From JAVWGW01 sp036651575 (lineage in GTDB: Bacteria > Actinomycetota > Coriobacteriia > Coriobacteriales > Eggerthellaceae), in assembly GCA_036651575.1 (NCBI GenBank), contig JAVVXN010000003.1:10733-74732 (forward strand): 64,000 nt of DNA, in the 5' to 3' direction. Below, piece by piece: positions 25,410 to 34,303 of this stretch. Made by a program: the position numbers and the translations under genes. The notes under the pieces are model-generated. The model had not been told where the DNA came from. It saw only the letters and a list, made by a program, of their open reading frames with translations, and searched no databases. Numbering within the stretch: position 1 is the first letter of the stretch; every line of letters begins with the position of its first letter.

Positions 25410-28197
25410 AAGCGGTGAGCTTACTTGTTGGGGGAGCGGGAGGGTTCCTTTTCCGACGCCATGCCGAAAAGCATGAGGTCGCGCCGATGCACAGGCCGGT
25501 GACAAGGGAAATCAGTGCTCCGGTGTTGAAGCTTTGGTTGGTATAGGTAAGCTCGACGGTGTGATCTCCCGGTTCCAAGTATATGCCGGTAAAAATATCA
25601 TGCACAGAAATGGTGTCTTGCGCTTTGCCGTCGACGATGCAGGTCCATCCGCGATTGTACGGTACGGAAAGCGATAAGATACCTACGGATTGATTATTGA
25701 TCGTTCCTTTGATCTTGTTGTTGGTAATGGAGAGATTTTCGAGATTGTAAAGGTTTCTTTGGTCTGTCCATTGTTCGAGGTTTCGATACGAGCTGAACTG
25801 GAGCTTGGCGTTGCTGACCGTATAGGAACCCTCGCTGATACCGACGGTGATTTTTCCGGAAGCTTCCGGAGGGCAGAACGCATACGTGTCGGTCGGATAT
25901 CCCCAGCGGAAGTCGTGAGCCGGGGACCAGTATTGTTCGCCGTTTACAGACATCAAAAAAGAAGTTCCGTCCTGCTTGGTAGCCGTAAACGAAAGAAGGT
26001 ATTCTCCGGCATCTGTTTGTGCAGAAAGGGGTATGGTTATTGCTGCATCATCGTGATCTGCGACCAAGGTGCCATCGGCGAAAGAACAGTTTGAAAACGT
26101 GATGTTGCTGTTGGCGAGATCGATGGTTTGTATTGTTTCTCTCAGGTCAATCGAGGCTTGGGGCAGGTGGGGAAGAGCGGCCGGGTCATCGATTGCCGCC
26201 GTCTGGAGGAGTGCCGCGTCTTTTTCTGCATACGACCACGAATCGTAGGAACTTGACGGCGCAGACGAGTCATACCACAGGTCAATGCCGTTCGCGTATG
26301 TGTTTTCAAGAATGTCAGTGCCCTGAAACGAGGAGGGTTGATATCCATAGGTATTGCTGGTTTTATTCGTGTTGAATTTATAGCGCACGCCCCATGCATT
26401 TTCCAGGAAGAGACGGTGCCCGAATCCTTGATAGTATGACGCCGTTTTCGTTGTTGGAGTCACGCAATGGTCGATTTTGAGCCACCGGCTGATATCTTTC
26501 GATATCAGGGAATTATATGCGCTGACGGGGTATGTTCCGAGCAGCCATGATCTGTTTTCGAATCGTTCCTCGAAACCATTGTCGTTGAAATTTCGAGACG
26601 TTTCTTCGTCGTTTGTGCGGAAGAATTCGTCGGGGGGCACGTTGAGGGTGCGATATGCCTGCTGGGTTGCTTCGTCTCCCTCGAAAAGTTGATTGAGTTC
26701 TTGGGAATCTTGCGTGGTTCCAATACCGACGTTGTTGCGAAACCCCGATGCTAGGGCGTAGGGGCCATAGGGCATAGCGATCAGCGTGGCGCATATGAAA
26801 GCGGTCAGCGCAGCGCCTTTGAGCAGTTTTATCCGGTGCGGTATCGTTGTTTTTTGTAGGAAGAATAGGCACGCGATGAAGGCAAACTGCAGAAAGAAAA
26901 ACAGTAAGTCAGACACGCAAATTGGTGGAAAATAATAGCTCCCGGCGCTCGATGCGTCGAGGACGCGATAGTCGTGCGTGGCGATACATACGGCCAGGAC
27001 AACGCCGATTCCTCCAAGGACACATACGCGGATTCTTTTTTGAGCAATAAGGGCTTCAAGCCAGTTGGGCAGGGCATAGGCGATGACGAAAAAGATGAGG
27101 TAGCACCACCGGTTTGAAAGGTAAGAAAAGCCATTCATGACACTTGAAATGGCCGGAATCATCCAAAGGATGAGGAAGGTGACGGCAAGGATGGTCTTTC
27201 TTTTTGTGGGGGTGTCGACTTTCTTGAAATCAATGAAAAAAACGAGAAGGACAACGAGGGGCAAAGCGTAGGTTTGCGACTCGGCGGCGAAAAAGGAACC
27301 TCCCTTGAAAAAAAGGATTTCAGGAAGGATTTTGAGAAATTCCAGAGAGGGAAGCAGGGTGAAAGATGAAGGAATTGGAGTGCGGTCGGCATTGAGAAAA
27401 GCCATGACCGAGGGGAAAAAAGCAACGGCTGCAAGCAAAATTGATACGATTACAATACCGGTGAGCCGCCCCAATTTTTTGACATAGATCAGGATGCTTC
27501 GAGAAGTTTTCCCCGGCAGTTTTTGGTATAAAAACACCAAAGCAAATACGAGGTAGAACAAACAATTGATATACCCGAAGTAAAAGCTATTGGCAAAGCT
27601 GAAGGCAACTGCCACGCAGAGCGGAAGCCATGAGCGCGTCTTTTCATAGTGGTTAAACGCCATAATTACCAAAGGGGGCCAGATCATGGCATCGGTCATG
27701 AAGTCAAAGGCAAAGGAATTGTCGATAAACCAAAAAGAGCAGCCGTAGACGATTGCTGCGATACTGGCAGAAAAATCCGATTTGCGTTCTTGTTTCAGCA
27801 GGGCATACAGCAAGACCATGCAAAGTGTTTCTTTGACGATACTGAAGATGAGGCGCCATAGTTGCGTCGAATAAAAATCGCCCCCCGCTACACCGAAGAG
27901 TGCTTTTATGGCAAATTGGAGGTAGAAAAAAGGTGACGTTGAATAGTAGTATGAAAATTCCGAATACAGGTCACCCCCCAGTCCATATTCCCACGACCAA
28001 AACAGATTACCCGCAAGGATGTTTCTTTCAAGGAGTGAGATGGAAGGGATAAGCTGCGTGGTCGAGTCGCCGCCGAAGTAGGTGAACACCGCAGATTCGA
28101 CTCCGAAAAATTGAGGAAGAAAAAGTGCATGCGAAGCAACTGCAAGCGCAAAGAACGCGACTATGGTCAATGCGGTGCGCACAACTTTGCTGTTCAT
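25399..28197 (-). CDS. YfhO-family membrane glycosyltransferase
   Basis: Large polytopic protein of 932 aa with about 12-13 membrane helices in the first 550 residues, then an extracellular domain rich in Ser, Asn and Tyr, and a last helix near residues 895-915. GGDSTTQLIPSISLLERNI and FWSWEYGLGGDLYSEFSYYY match the first loop of YfhO proteins. In Bacillus, YfhO acts with CsbB to glycosylate lipoteichoic acid. The start ATG 28197 follows GGAGGGCC on the minus strand. A longer open frame reaches 28578 but that part is not membrane-like. It is convergent with the GtrB-type gene, so it is transcribed separately from its likely partner. Confidence 0.87.
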   Translation of the reverse strand: MNSKVVRTALTIVAFFALAVASHALFLPQFFGVESAVFTYFGGDSTTQLIPSISLLERNILAGNLFWSWEYGLGGDLYSEFSYYYSTSPFFYLQFAIKALFGVAGGDFYSTQLWRLIFSIVKETLCMVLLYALLKQERKSDFSASIAAIVYGCSFWFIDNSFAFDFMTDAMIWPPLVIMAFNHYEKTRSWLPLCVAVAFSFANSFYFGYINCLFYLVFALVFLYQKLPGKTSRSILIYVKKLGRLTGIVIVSILLAAVAFFPSVMAFLNADRTPIPSSFTLLPSLEFLKILPEILFFKGGSFFAAESQTYALPLVVLLVFFIDFKKVDTPTKRKTILAVTFLILWMIPAISSVMNGFSYLSNRWCYLIFFVIAYALPNWLEALIAQKRIRVCVLGGIGVVLAVCIATHDYRVLDASSAGSYYFPPICVSDLLFFFLQFAFIACLFFLQKTTIPHRIKLLKGAALTAFICATLIAMPYGPYALASGFRNNVGIGTTQDSQELNQLFEGDEATQQAYRTLNVPPDEFFRTNDEETSRNFNDNGFEERFENRSWLLGTYPVSAYNSLISKDISRWLKIDHCVTPTTKTASYYQGFGHRLFLENAWGVRYKFNTNKTSNTYGYQPSSFQGTDILENTYANGIDLWYDSSAPSSSYDSWSYAEKDAALLQTAAIDDPAALPHLPQASIDLRETIQTIDLANSNITFSNCSFADGTLVADHDDAAITIPLSAQTDAGEYLLSFTATKQDGTSFLMSVNGEQYWSPAHDFRWGYPTDTYAFCPPEASGKITVGISEGSYTVSNAKLQFSSYRNLEQWTDQRNLYNLENLSITNNKIKGTINNQSVGILSLSVPYNRGWTCIVDGKAQDTISVHDIFTGIYLEPGDHTVELTYTNQSFNTGALISLVTGLCIGATSCFSAWRRKRNPPAPPTSKLTASNS

Positions 28198-28498
28198 GGC
28201 CCTCCACGATCTTTCGAACCGATCTTGTCTTCGCTGGGTGCTAATGGATACAGACCAGGGTACCATAAAAGAAAACAGAGCCATCTTTATCTCTCTTATT
28301 CCATTAAGGCGTGTCCTCTGTGGGGTGTCTCGCCCTTGCGCTTGCGAGTCCGTACGCACGTGCGAGGAATTATTCCCAAGGATAGTCCTTGGATTTTTCC
28401 TGATAATGCCTCTGTGCTGCCGGTTTCCGATGGGGTAAGGAGATATCATGACGGGGTTCGAGCTTTGGTTGTGCAGCTCGCAAAAATGAGGAGGCACC
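28198..28498. other. divergent intergenic region upstream of the hydrolase genes
   Basis: 301 bases between yfhO (minus) and the amidase gene (plus). It must carry promoters in both directions; none stands out by eye. GAGGAGG lies just before the amidase start. Confidence 0.45.
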
Positions 28499-30220
28499 AT
28501 GACTATTCGTGTTTTAGCCCGCGGGTCCCTGTCAATTTTTCTAGCAGCGTTGATGGTTGTTTTCTTTGCGTATCCCACACCGTCTGCGTGGGCTGTTGAT
28601 AACGATCAAAAAAAATCAGCATCTGAAGAAGAGATTGAACGTGCGTTTGATAACGGTGAAATAAAAACCGAGATTCCGCCCGCTTTACGCGAGCAAAGCC
28701 AAAACAGCATTCCTTTAGCCCGTTCTAATAAAGCAATTAAAACCCTTGCAGGAGAAAGCTTGTACGATACGGCTGCTGCCGAAGCACGCTATGCCTACAG
28801 CGCTTCTTCCTGGGCTATCGTTGCAAGCGGGGAAAGCAGCGTTGACGCTTTGGCGGCAACTTCGCTTGCCGGAGCACTTGACTGTCCTATTTTGCTGACG
28901 TCGAAAAGCTCGCTTCCCGCTGCTACCTCTGATGCTTTGGCATCCCTTGGTGTGACCAACGTTATTATTACGGGTGGCGAAGGGGTGATTTCGGCATCGG
29001 TGGCAGATGAGATCAGCGCCCAGGTGGGTACGAGCCCCACCCGTCTGTTCGGTCAGGATCAATACGATACCCAGCTTGCGATCTACGCCTACGGGGCTGA
29101 CCGGTCCCTGTGGGGATCTCAGGCGATCGTCGTTTCCGGTGTGGCGGGCCAATTCGCCGATGCACTTTCGGCAGCACCGGTGGCTTTCGCGCAAAAGGCG
29201 CCGATATTTTTCGTGGATGAGACCGGATCGTTGCCGAACAAGACTATTCAGACGCTTTATGCGGCAAGCACCCTTTCGTCTGCGGTTGCCGTGGGGGGCT
29301 CAGCTGTTGTGTCTGAGTGGACGATGGGAGCCCTTGAAGCCCTTGTTGTCAATCACGGGAGCGCTCGCTCAAACGTGGTGCGGCTTTCCGGCGAAACGCT
29401 CTACGATACCAGCTTGGAAGTTGCTTTTTGGGCGGTTGAAAACGCTATTTTATCCTGGGATAACGCGGCGTTTGCCACCGGGAAGATGCCCTATGATGCC
29501 CTCGCCGGCAGCGTGGTGCAAGGGCGCGATCGCTCGGTGCTTTTGTTGGCGGATCCTGGGTATCGCACGGCTTTCGATGTTTTAAGCAGGCACTCCGTGA
29601 CAACTTATAAATACTTTGGGGGGAAAGCGGTGTTTAGAAACGCCGACAAAGTTTCGTACGCTTTAAAGCTTGGCTTTCCCCTGTCGGACATAGAAGGGCT
29701 TATCGTCTATCTCGATGCGGGGCATGGCTGGAATAGTTCTAACAACGGTGTATTCGACTATGGAGCTTGGGGATGTGGCTACAACGAATATGATTTGAAC
29801 GCTGAATTGACGGGTCAGATTGCACCGGCTCTGCGTAGCTGGTATGGCCTGGACGTATACGTCAACGATGATGGTGGCTACTATGCGTACCGTCAAAGTG
29901 AGGCGTACGCGATGGATTGCGGCGTGTTCGTGTCGATCCACTTCAATTCGGGTGGTGGCTCGGGGACGGAAAGCTATATCCATTCCTATAATGCCGCTCC
30001 CGGTGCATCCGTCTTGCAGTCGCGGGTTCATCCCGCCCTTATTTCCGGGGTTGGTCTTGGTGACCGCGGCATGAAGAATGAAGAATTTGCCGTATGCGGG
30101 GGAAAGGTGCCTGCTGTGTTGCTTGAGGTTGCCTTTATTGATAACCAAAATGACATGAATGCGTATCAGTCAAGAAAAGGTAATGTGGCCGGAAAAATCG
30201 CCGAAGGAATAGCATCGTAG
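28499..30220 (+). CDS. secreted N-acetylmuramoyl-L-alanine amidase with cell-wall-binding type 2 repeats
   Basis: 573 aa. A signal peptide (about residues 1-32, cut after AWA) leads to a spacer and then three cell-wall-binding 2 repeats (about 80-390, with LAGESLYDTA, LFGQDQYDTQ and LSGETLYDTS starts). The C-terminal amidase_3 domain spans about 400-573, with zinc ligands in DAGHG (His about 409) and SIHFN and the catalytic Glu in LLEVAFIDN. It cuts between muramic acid and the stem peptide outside the cell. ATG 28499 follows GAGGAGG. Bases 28742-29236 are identical to part of the next gene. Signal-peptide and repeat families are known from Clostridium Cwp proteins and Coriobacteriia. Confidence 0.92.
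   Translation: MTIRVLARGSLSIFLAALMVVFFAYPTPSAWAVDNDQKKSASEEEIERAFDNGEIKTEIPPALREQSQNSIPLARSNKAIKTLAGESLYDTAAAEARYAYSASSWAIVASGESSVDALAATSLAGALDCPILLTSKSSLPAATSDALASLGVTNVIITGGEGVISASVADEISAQVGTSPTRLFGQDQYDTQLAIYAYGADRSLWGSQAIVVSGVAGQFADALSAAPVAFAQKAPIFFVDETGSLPNKTIQTLYAASTLSSAVAVGGSAVVSEWTMGALEALVVNHGSARSNVVRLSGETLYDTSLEVAFWAVENAILSWDNAAFATGKMPYDALAGSVVQGRDRSVLLLADPGYRTAFDVLSRHSVTTYKYFGGKAVFRNADKVSYALKLGFPLSDIEGLIVYLDAGHGWNSSNNGVFDYGAWGCGYNEYDLNAELTGQIAPALRSWYGLDVYVNDDGGYYAYRQSEAYAMDCGVFVSIHFNSGGGSGTESYIHSYNAAPGASVLQSRVHPALISGVGLGDRGMKNEEFAVCGGKVPAVLLEVAFIDNQNDMNAYQSRKGNVAGKIAEGIAS
28742..29236 (+). repeat. 495-bp perfect direct repeat, copy 1
   Basis: Identical base for base to 30598-31092 (offset 1856). 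It encodes about 165 residues of the cell-wall-binding repeats. Further identical patches occur downstream, near 29430-29463 and 31290-31320, between otherwise diverged parts. Confidence 0.97.
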
Positions 30221-30252
30221 TGAAGAACAGTAAAAGAGAAGGTGGTCAATCG

Positions 30253-32310
30253 ATGAAGTCATATCGAATTACCGTATCCGTTTTATGCGCTTTCGTTTTG
30301 GTCTGTACTCCTCTTTCCGCTGCGCTTGCTCAAGATATTCAACCGGATGTTTCCGGGGGAAATATGACGGGGCTTGTTGGTGATACGGAGAGTTCAAAGC
30401 AGCAAGCCGATGAGGGGTCAGTGCCCGCTGTTGTACAGCAAGCTTCGGGAGAGCAGCTTGAGGGCAGTGCGGCGTCGAGCGTATCCGATGCCGAGATTGC
30501 CGAAACACTCGCTACGGCAGATATCGTGGGAGCACATGAAGGGGCAGCAGCGGGTGTTGCGAGCACCCTTGACCTTTTGGCTTCGGCGGGAGTAACCACC
30601 CTTGCAGGAGAAAGCTTGTACGATACGGCTGCTGCCGAAGCACGCTATGCCTACAGCGCTTCTTCCTGGGCTATCGTTGCAAGCGGGGAAAGCAGCGTTG
30701 ACGCTTTGGCGGCAACTTCGCTTGCCGGAGCACTTGACTGTCCTATTTTGCTGACGTCGAAAAGCTCGCTTCCCGCTGCTACCTCTGATGCTTTGGCATC
30801 CCTTGGTGTGACCAACGTTATTATTACGGGTGGCGAAGGGGTGATTTCGGCATCGGTGGCAGATGAGATCAGCGCCCAGGTGGGTACGAGCCCCACCCGT
30901 CTGTTCGGTCAGGATCAATACGATACCCAGCTTGCGATCTACGCCTACGGGGCTGACCGGTCCCTGTGGGGATCTCAGGCGATCGTCGTTTCCGGTGTGG
31001 CGGGCCAATTCGCCGATGCACTTTCGGCAGCACCGGTGGCTTTCGCGCAAAAGGCGCCGATATTTTTCGTGGATGAGACCGGATCGTTGCCGGATGCGAC
31101 GATCCGGGTGCTTTTTGCGGCAGCGCCTCTTTCGTCTATGGTTGCCGTGGGGGGCTCAGCTGTTGTTGCCGAACGGACGATAGGCGCGCTTCAGGCGATC
31201 GTTGTTGCTCATGGGCACAGCCGCTCAAATGTTGTGCGTCTGTTCGGTAATAGCCTCTACGATACGAGCGCAAATGTGGCTGCCTGGGCGGTTGAAAACG
31301 CTATTTTATCCTGGGATAACGTGGCGTTTGCCACCGGGAAGATGCCCTATGATGCCCTCGCTGGTAGCGTGGTACAGGGCCGGGATCGTTCGGTTTTACT
31401 GCTGGTGGACGAGGGGAGCATGCAGGGGCTTGACGCCGTCGTGTCTTCCGGTGCCTCCATCTCCGGTTTGAAGTTTTTAGGGGGAACCTCGGTGGTGAAA
31501 GCTGAAACGCGTCGCAGTATTTGCTCTGCGTTAGGCCTGCCTTATCTGTCTGTCAGCTCGCTTTACCACGACATTTCCTTGGCGCAATTTGCCCAAATAG
31601 AATCGAGTGCATCAGGAAAATATACCGTTGATGAAATATTGAGCAGTATGGATCCTGCGCGTTTCGCGGAGGGTACTTCGGGTTTTTACCAATTTGCGGA
31701 TTTATCGCAGGGCTATTCGGGGATGACAGCGGATCAGCTCGATTCGTTTATCGACGCAAACGTTTCATATCAAGAGAAAAGAAATGGCGTGAGAAGCAAG
31801 CTGAGGGGTAGCGGTGCCTCCTTTATCGCCGCAGCGAAGAAGTATCAAATCAATGAGGTGTACCTGCTCGCTCATGCGGCTCTCGAGAGTGGATGGGGTT
31901 GTTCTGCGCTGGCTCAAGGAACCGTGAAAGGCTATGAGGGTTATCTGAATTTCTACGGTATCGGCGCCTATGATCTCGATCCGAAGAATGGCGGGGCTGC
32001 CTTGGCAAAAGATCAGCAGTGGGATACTCCCGAAAAAGCCATCCTGGGTGCTGCCCGTTGGATATCGCGCAACTACATTCATCCCACCGTTGCCTCAGCG
32101 ACTGTTTCCGGGCCGCAAAATACGCTGTGGCAGATGAAGTGGGATGTTCGGCGTGCGGTTGCCGAGGGCGGTGTTTGGCATCAGTATGCGACGAGCAGAA
32201 CGTGGGCGACCGGTATCGCTTCGGTTATGAACGATTTTTACCGGCAGAGCAACCATTCTTTTGAAGAAACGGGTCTGTCTTTTATCGTCCCCGCTTTTGC
32301 GCAGCAGTAA
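30253..32310 (+). CDS. secreted endo-beta-N-acetylglucosaminidase with cell-wall-binding type 2 repeats
   Basis: 685 aa. Signal peptide about 1-26 (cut after ALA), an acidic spacer to about residue 110, then three cell-wall-binding 2 repeats (about 115-435). A glucosaminidase domain (LytD/LytG type, about 500-660) follows, with AHAALESGWG holding the likely catalytic Glu at about 545 and LNFYGIGAYD. It hydrolyses glycan strands outside the cell. ATG 30253 follows AGAAGGTGG at a good distance; an in-frame GTG at 30220 overlaps the preceding stop but would put 11 residues before the signal peptide. It is likely co-transcribed with the amidase. Confidence 0.9.
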   Translation: MKSYRITVSVLCAFVLVCTPLSAALAQDIQPDVSGGNMTGLVGDTESSKQQADEGSVPAVVQQASGEQLEGSAASSVSDAEIAETLATADIVGAHEGAAAGVASTLDLLASAGVTTLAGESLYDTAAAEARYAYSASSWAIVASGESSVDALAATSLAGALDCPILLTSKSSLPAATSDALASLGVTNVIITGGEGVISASVADEISAQVGTSPTRLFGQDQYDTQLAIYAYGADRSLWGSQAIVVSGVAGQFADALSAAPVAFAQKAPIFFVDETGSLPDATIRVLFAAAPLSSMVAVGGSAVVAERTIGALQAIVVAHGHSRSNVVRLFGNSLYDTSANVAAWAVENAILSWDNVAFATGKMPYDALAGSVVQGRDRSVLLLVDEGSMQGLDAVVSSGASISGLKFLGGTSVVKAETRRSICSALGLPYLSVSSLYHDISLAQFAQIESSASGKYTVDEILSSMDPARFAEGTSGFYQFADLSQGYSGMTADQLDSFIDANVSYQEKRNGVRSKLRGSGASFIAAAKKYQINEVYLLAHAALESGWGCSALAQGTVKGYEGYLNFYGIGAYDLDPKNGGAALAKDQQWDTPEKAILGAARWISRNYIHPTVASATVSGPQNTLWQMKWDVRRAVAEGGVWHQYATSRTWATGIASVMNDFYRQSNHSFEETGLSFIVPAFAQQ
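30598..31092 (+). repeat. 495-bp perfect direct repeat, copy 2
   Basis: Second copy of the sequence at 28742-29236; no mismatch found when read line by line. Confidence 0.97.
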
Positions 32311-33958
32311 CCGTTTTGTGAGGGTAGGCGTGTCGGGCTGATTGTGCGTTCGGGCTCAAAAACGCCGTTGCTATCACAATGGGTAAGGCGAGATGGAAGG
32401 GCAACATGTAGCGGAACTCGCAGTAGTAGGGTGCTGCAACCAGCATGGTTGCCCAGAGGGCGATCAGGGGAACGTAGGGGAGTATCAATTCTTTTTGAGA
32501 GCGCATCCAGCGCACGAGAGCGAGACCTACTACCAACCATACGGCTGCTGCAATGCTGAATAGAGGTGACACAAAGCTGCTCGTGCGCATGTTGCCGTAG
32601 TTGCTATCCTGATTCCCACCCACTATTGGTATCGGCGCCACTTCGTAGAGGAGGTTTCGGCCCTCCTCTTTCGTGATGCCGCTTGTGGTGACAACCCAAT
32701 CCTGCGTCTCGATATTCCAGTATCCTTCGGTTTCTCTCAGCCACGCTTCGAAATAGGTTTTCGGATTCTCGAGTCCGATTTCAAGCCAGAGTTTCAGAAA
32801 CTCTGGCTTGTGCGAATCGAGCCATTCGTCGTTGAAGGAAGGATCGTATTTAACGGGATTGGTGGATATTGGATTGTAGCGTTGAGCCATCTGGTCAAGG
32901 TCGACCAGATGGGCTAATTTTTCTTCCTGTTCCGGCGTCATCGACCCGTTGTTGGCTACGACGGCCGAGATCTGCTGCAGCGGAATCCCTACCGATTCCC
33001 TGAAAGGCGAAGGGGCGATGCTGCATGCGGTGAAGAGTGGTCCGGTAATTACTAAAACGACCGGAATGACGATCAGGAGGGGAATGAGTCGTTTGAGGTG
33101 ACGGCGGTATACGACCGCCAGACAAAGTGCGCATGCTGCCATAGCGAAAACGCCATTATTCCGCAGTAGACAGATAGCAAAGGCGAGTGCGGTAAGGCGT
33201 AGGCACGTTGTCGGTGATTCCAAAAGCCTTCCCTTGCTAAAGGCGATTTCAAAGAGTAAAAGAATAAACAAAAGCATACAGAGCGAAAACGGGATGTCTT
33301 TCCACATGGTGGTCGCGTATTTCGCAATAATTGGGTTAAAGGTGAAAAAGGCGAGGGTTGCAAGGGCGACCAAATCGGGTGCCCCCATTTTTTTGATCCA
33401 ATAGCACGCGTATGCGCAGACAGCTGCCGTGAAGATGAGCTGGATAAACAGATACAGCGCGGTTCCTATCGCCACATTTCCCAGCGCGTTTCCGAGAATC
33501 ACAAAGGGGGATATGAGCAGGGTGAACATGACCGGATGTGCATTCGACCAGGGCAGTTGGCCGAGTGCTATCTTGATCGAATCGACGCTGTCGCCGGAAT
33601 AGGAGCCGGGAAAATTAACAAGAAAGGTGATAAAGAACGACAGAAATAAAACGGCAAAAGCGATGCCTCCTCTGTTTTTTGAAACCGCCGTTTCCGCAAA
33701 GGTGATTTGGTGCGTGTCAAGCCAATACGTCACAAGGGTAAGTCCCGCGAAAAGAAGCAGGGAAAAGGCGCAAAACGACCAAAAGCACTCCGAAAAACCG
33801 GTGCCGTCAAGCCAGTGGCCCAAAACCCACGAAGCTGAAAGCAGGACGGAAAAAATCGCCAAGAGGGCGTAGTGTGCGGGCGTTGAAAAAACCCGACTCT
33901 TGATTTGTGCGAGAAAATTATGCGAAGCATCATCGAGGCCAAAAGTTGTTTTGGACAT
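32282..33958 (-). CDS. polytopic membrane protein, probable GT-C-type glycosyltransferase (DUF6020-like)
   Basis: 558 aa with about 11 membrane helices. After the fourth helix comes a loop with FPGSYSGDSVDSIKIALGQLPWSNAHPVMFT, in which an acidic residue and His in the first long loop are typical of GT-C enzymes using lipid-linked sugars. The extracytoplasmic domain of about 170 residues precedes the last helices. It resembles the DUF6020 family; substrate unknown. ATG 33958 has GAAAGG about 13 bases upstream. Its last 29 bases overlap the end of the converging glucosaminidase gene. Confidence 0.7.
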   Translation of the reverse strand: MSKTTFGLDDASHNFLAQIKSRVFSTPAHYALLAIFSVLLSASWVLGHWLDGTGFSECFWSFCAFSLLLFAGLTLVTYWLDTHQITFAETAVSKNRGGIAFAVLFLSFFITFLVNFPGSYSGDSVDSIKIALGQLPWSNAHPVMFTLLISPFVILGNALGNVAIGTALYLFIQLIFTAAVCAYACYWIKKMGAPDLVALATLAFFTFNPIIAKYATTMWKDIPFSLCMLLFILLLFEIAFSKGRLLESPTTCLRLTALAFAICLLRNNGVFAMAACALCLAVVYRRHLKRLIPLLIVIPVVLVITGPLFTACSIAPSPFRESVGIPLQQISAVVANNGSMTPEQEEKLAHLVDLDQMAQRYNPISTNPVKYDPSFNDEWLDSHKPEFLKLWLEIGLENPKTYFEAWLRETEGYWNIETQDWVVTTSGITKEEGRNLLYEVAPIPIVGGNQDSNYGNMRTSSFVSPLFSIAAAVWLVVGLALVRWMRSQKELILPYVPLIALWATMLVAAPYYCEFRYMLPFHLALPIVIATAFLSPNAQSARHAYPHKTVTAAQKRGR

Positions 33959-34303
33959 AAGAAGGCAAAACCTTTCAAGTTGATTTCGTCATGCATCGTA
34001 TGATTATAACAAGGAGATCGTGGTTTTTAGTGGGGATGAAGTGGACGTTTGGTTCGGGTTACCCGTCTGTCAGTATCGGTTCAAACGGTGTGCGTTATCG
34101 TTGTTTTACCAGACGGCACGGCGTTAAGGCTGTATGTCTGGTGTGTGGTTTGCTATAATGCCCTCTTGCTGTCGATGGTCTTTGAGCGGGCAGCGATTGC
34201 CGGTGTCTGGCCCGCTCGATTTCATTGCTGCAAGAGGTTATCTATACGTTTTTTGCGATAGGGCACGATGGTGTGTCTGTCGCAACAAGGCTCAAAGGAA
34301 GTC
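33959..34303. other. divergent intergenic region before the polymer cluster
   Basis: 345 bases. It includes the extended -10 promoter noted separately at 34149-34157. I see no other gene. Confidence 0.5.
34149..34157 (+). promoter_or_regulatory. extended -10 promoter for the polymer cluster
   Basis: TGCTATAAT is a perfect TG-n-TATAAT 147 bases before the first glycosyltransferase. No -35 box is needed for this promoter class. The long leader is unexplained. Confidence 0.6.

Noticed and set aside
28198..28578. N-terminal extension of the YfhO gene
   Set aside because: The frame stays open but the sequence is polar, has no ribosome-binding site and is not found in YfhO-like layouts; ATG 28197 has GGAGGG.
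28742..31092. Insertion sequence or transposon
   Set aside because: The long direct repeat lies inside two reading frames as a protein domain; no transposase and no terminal inverted repeats.
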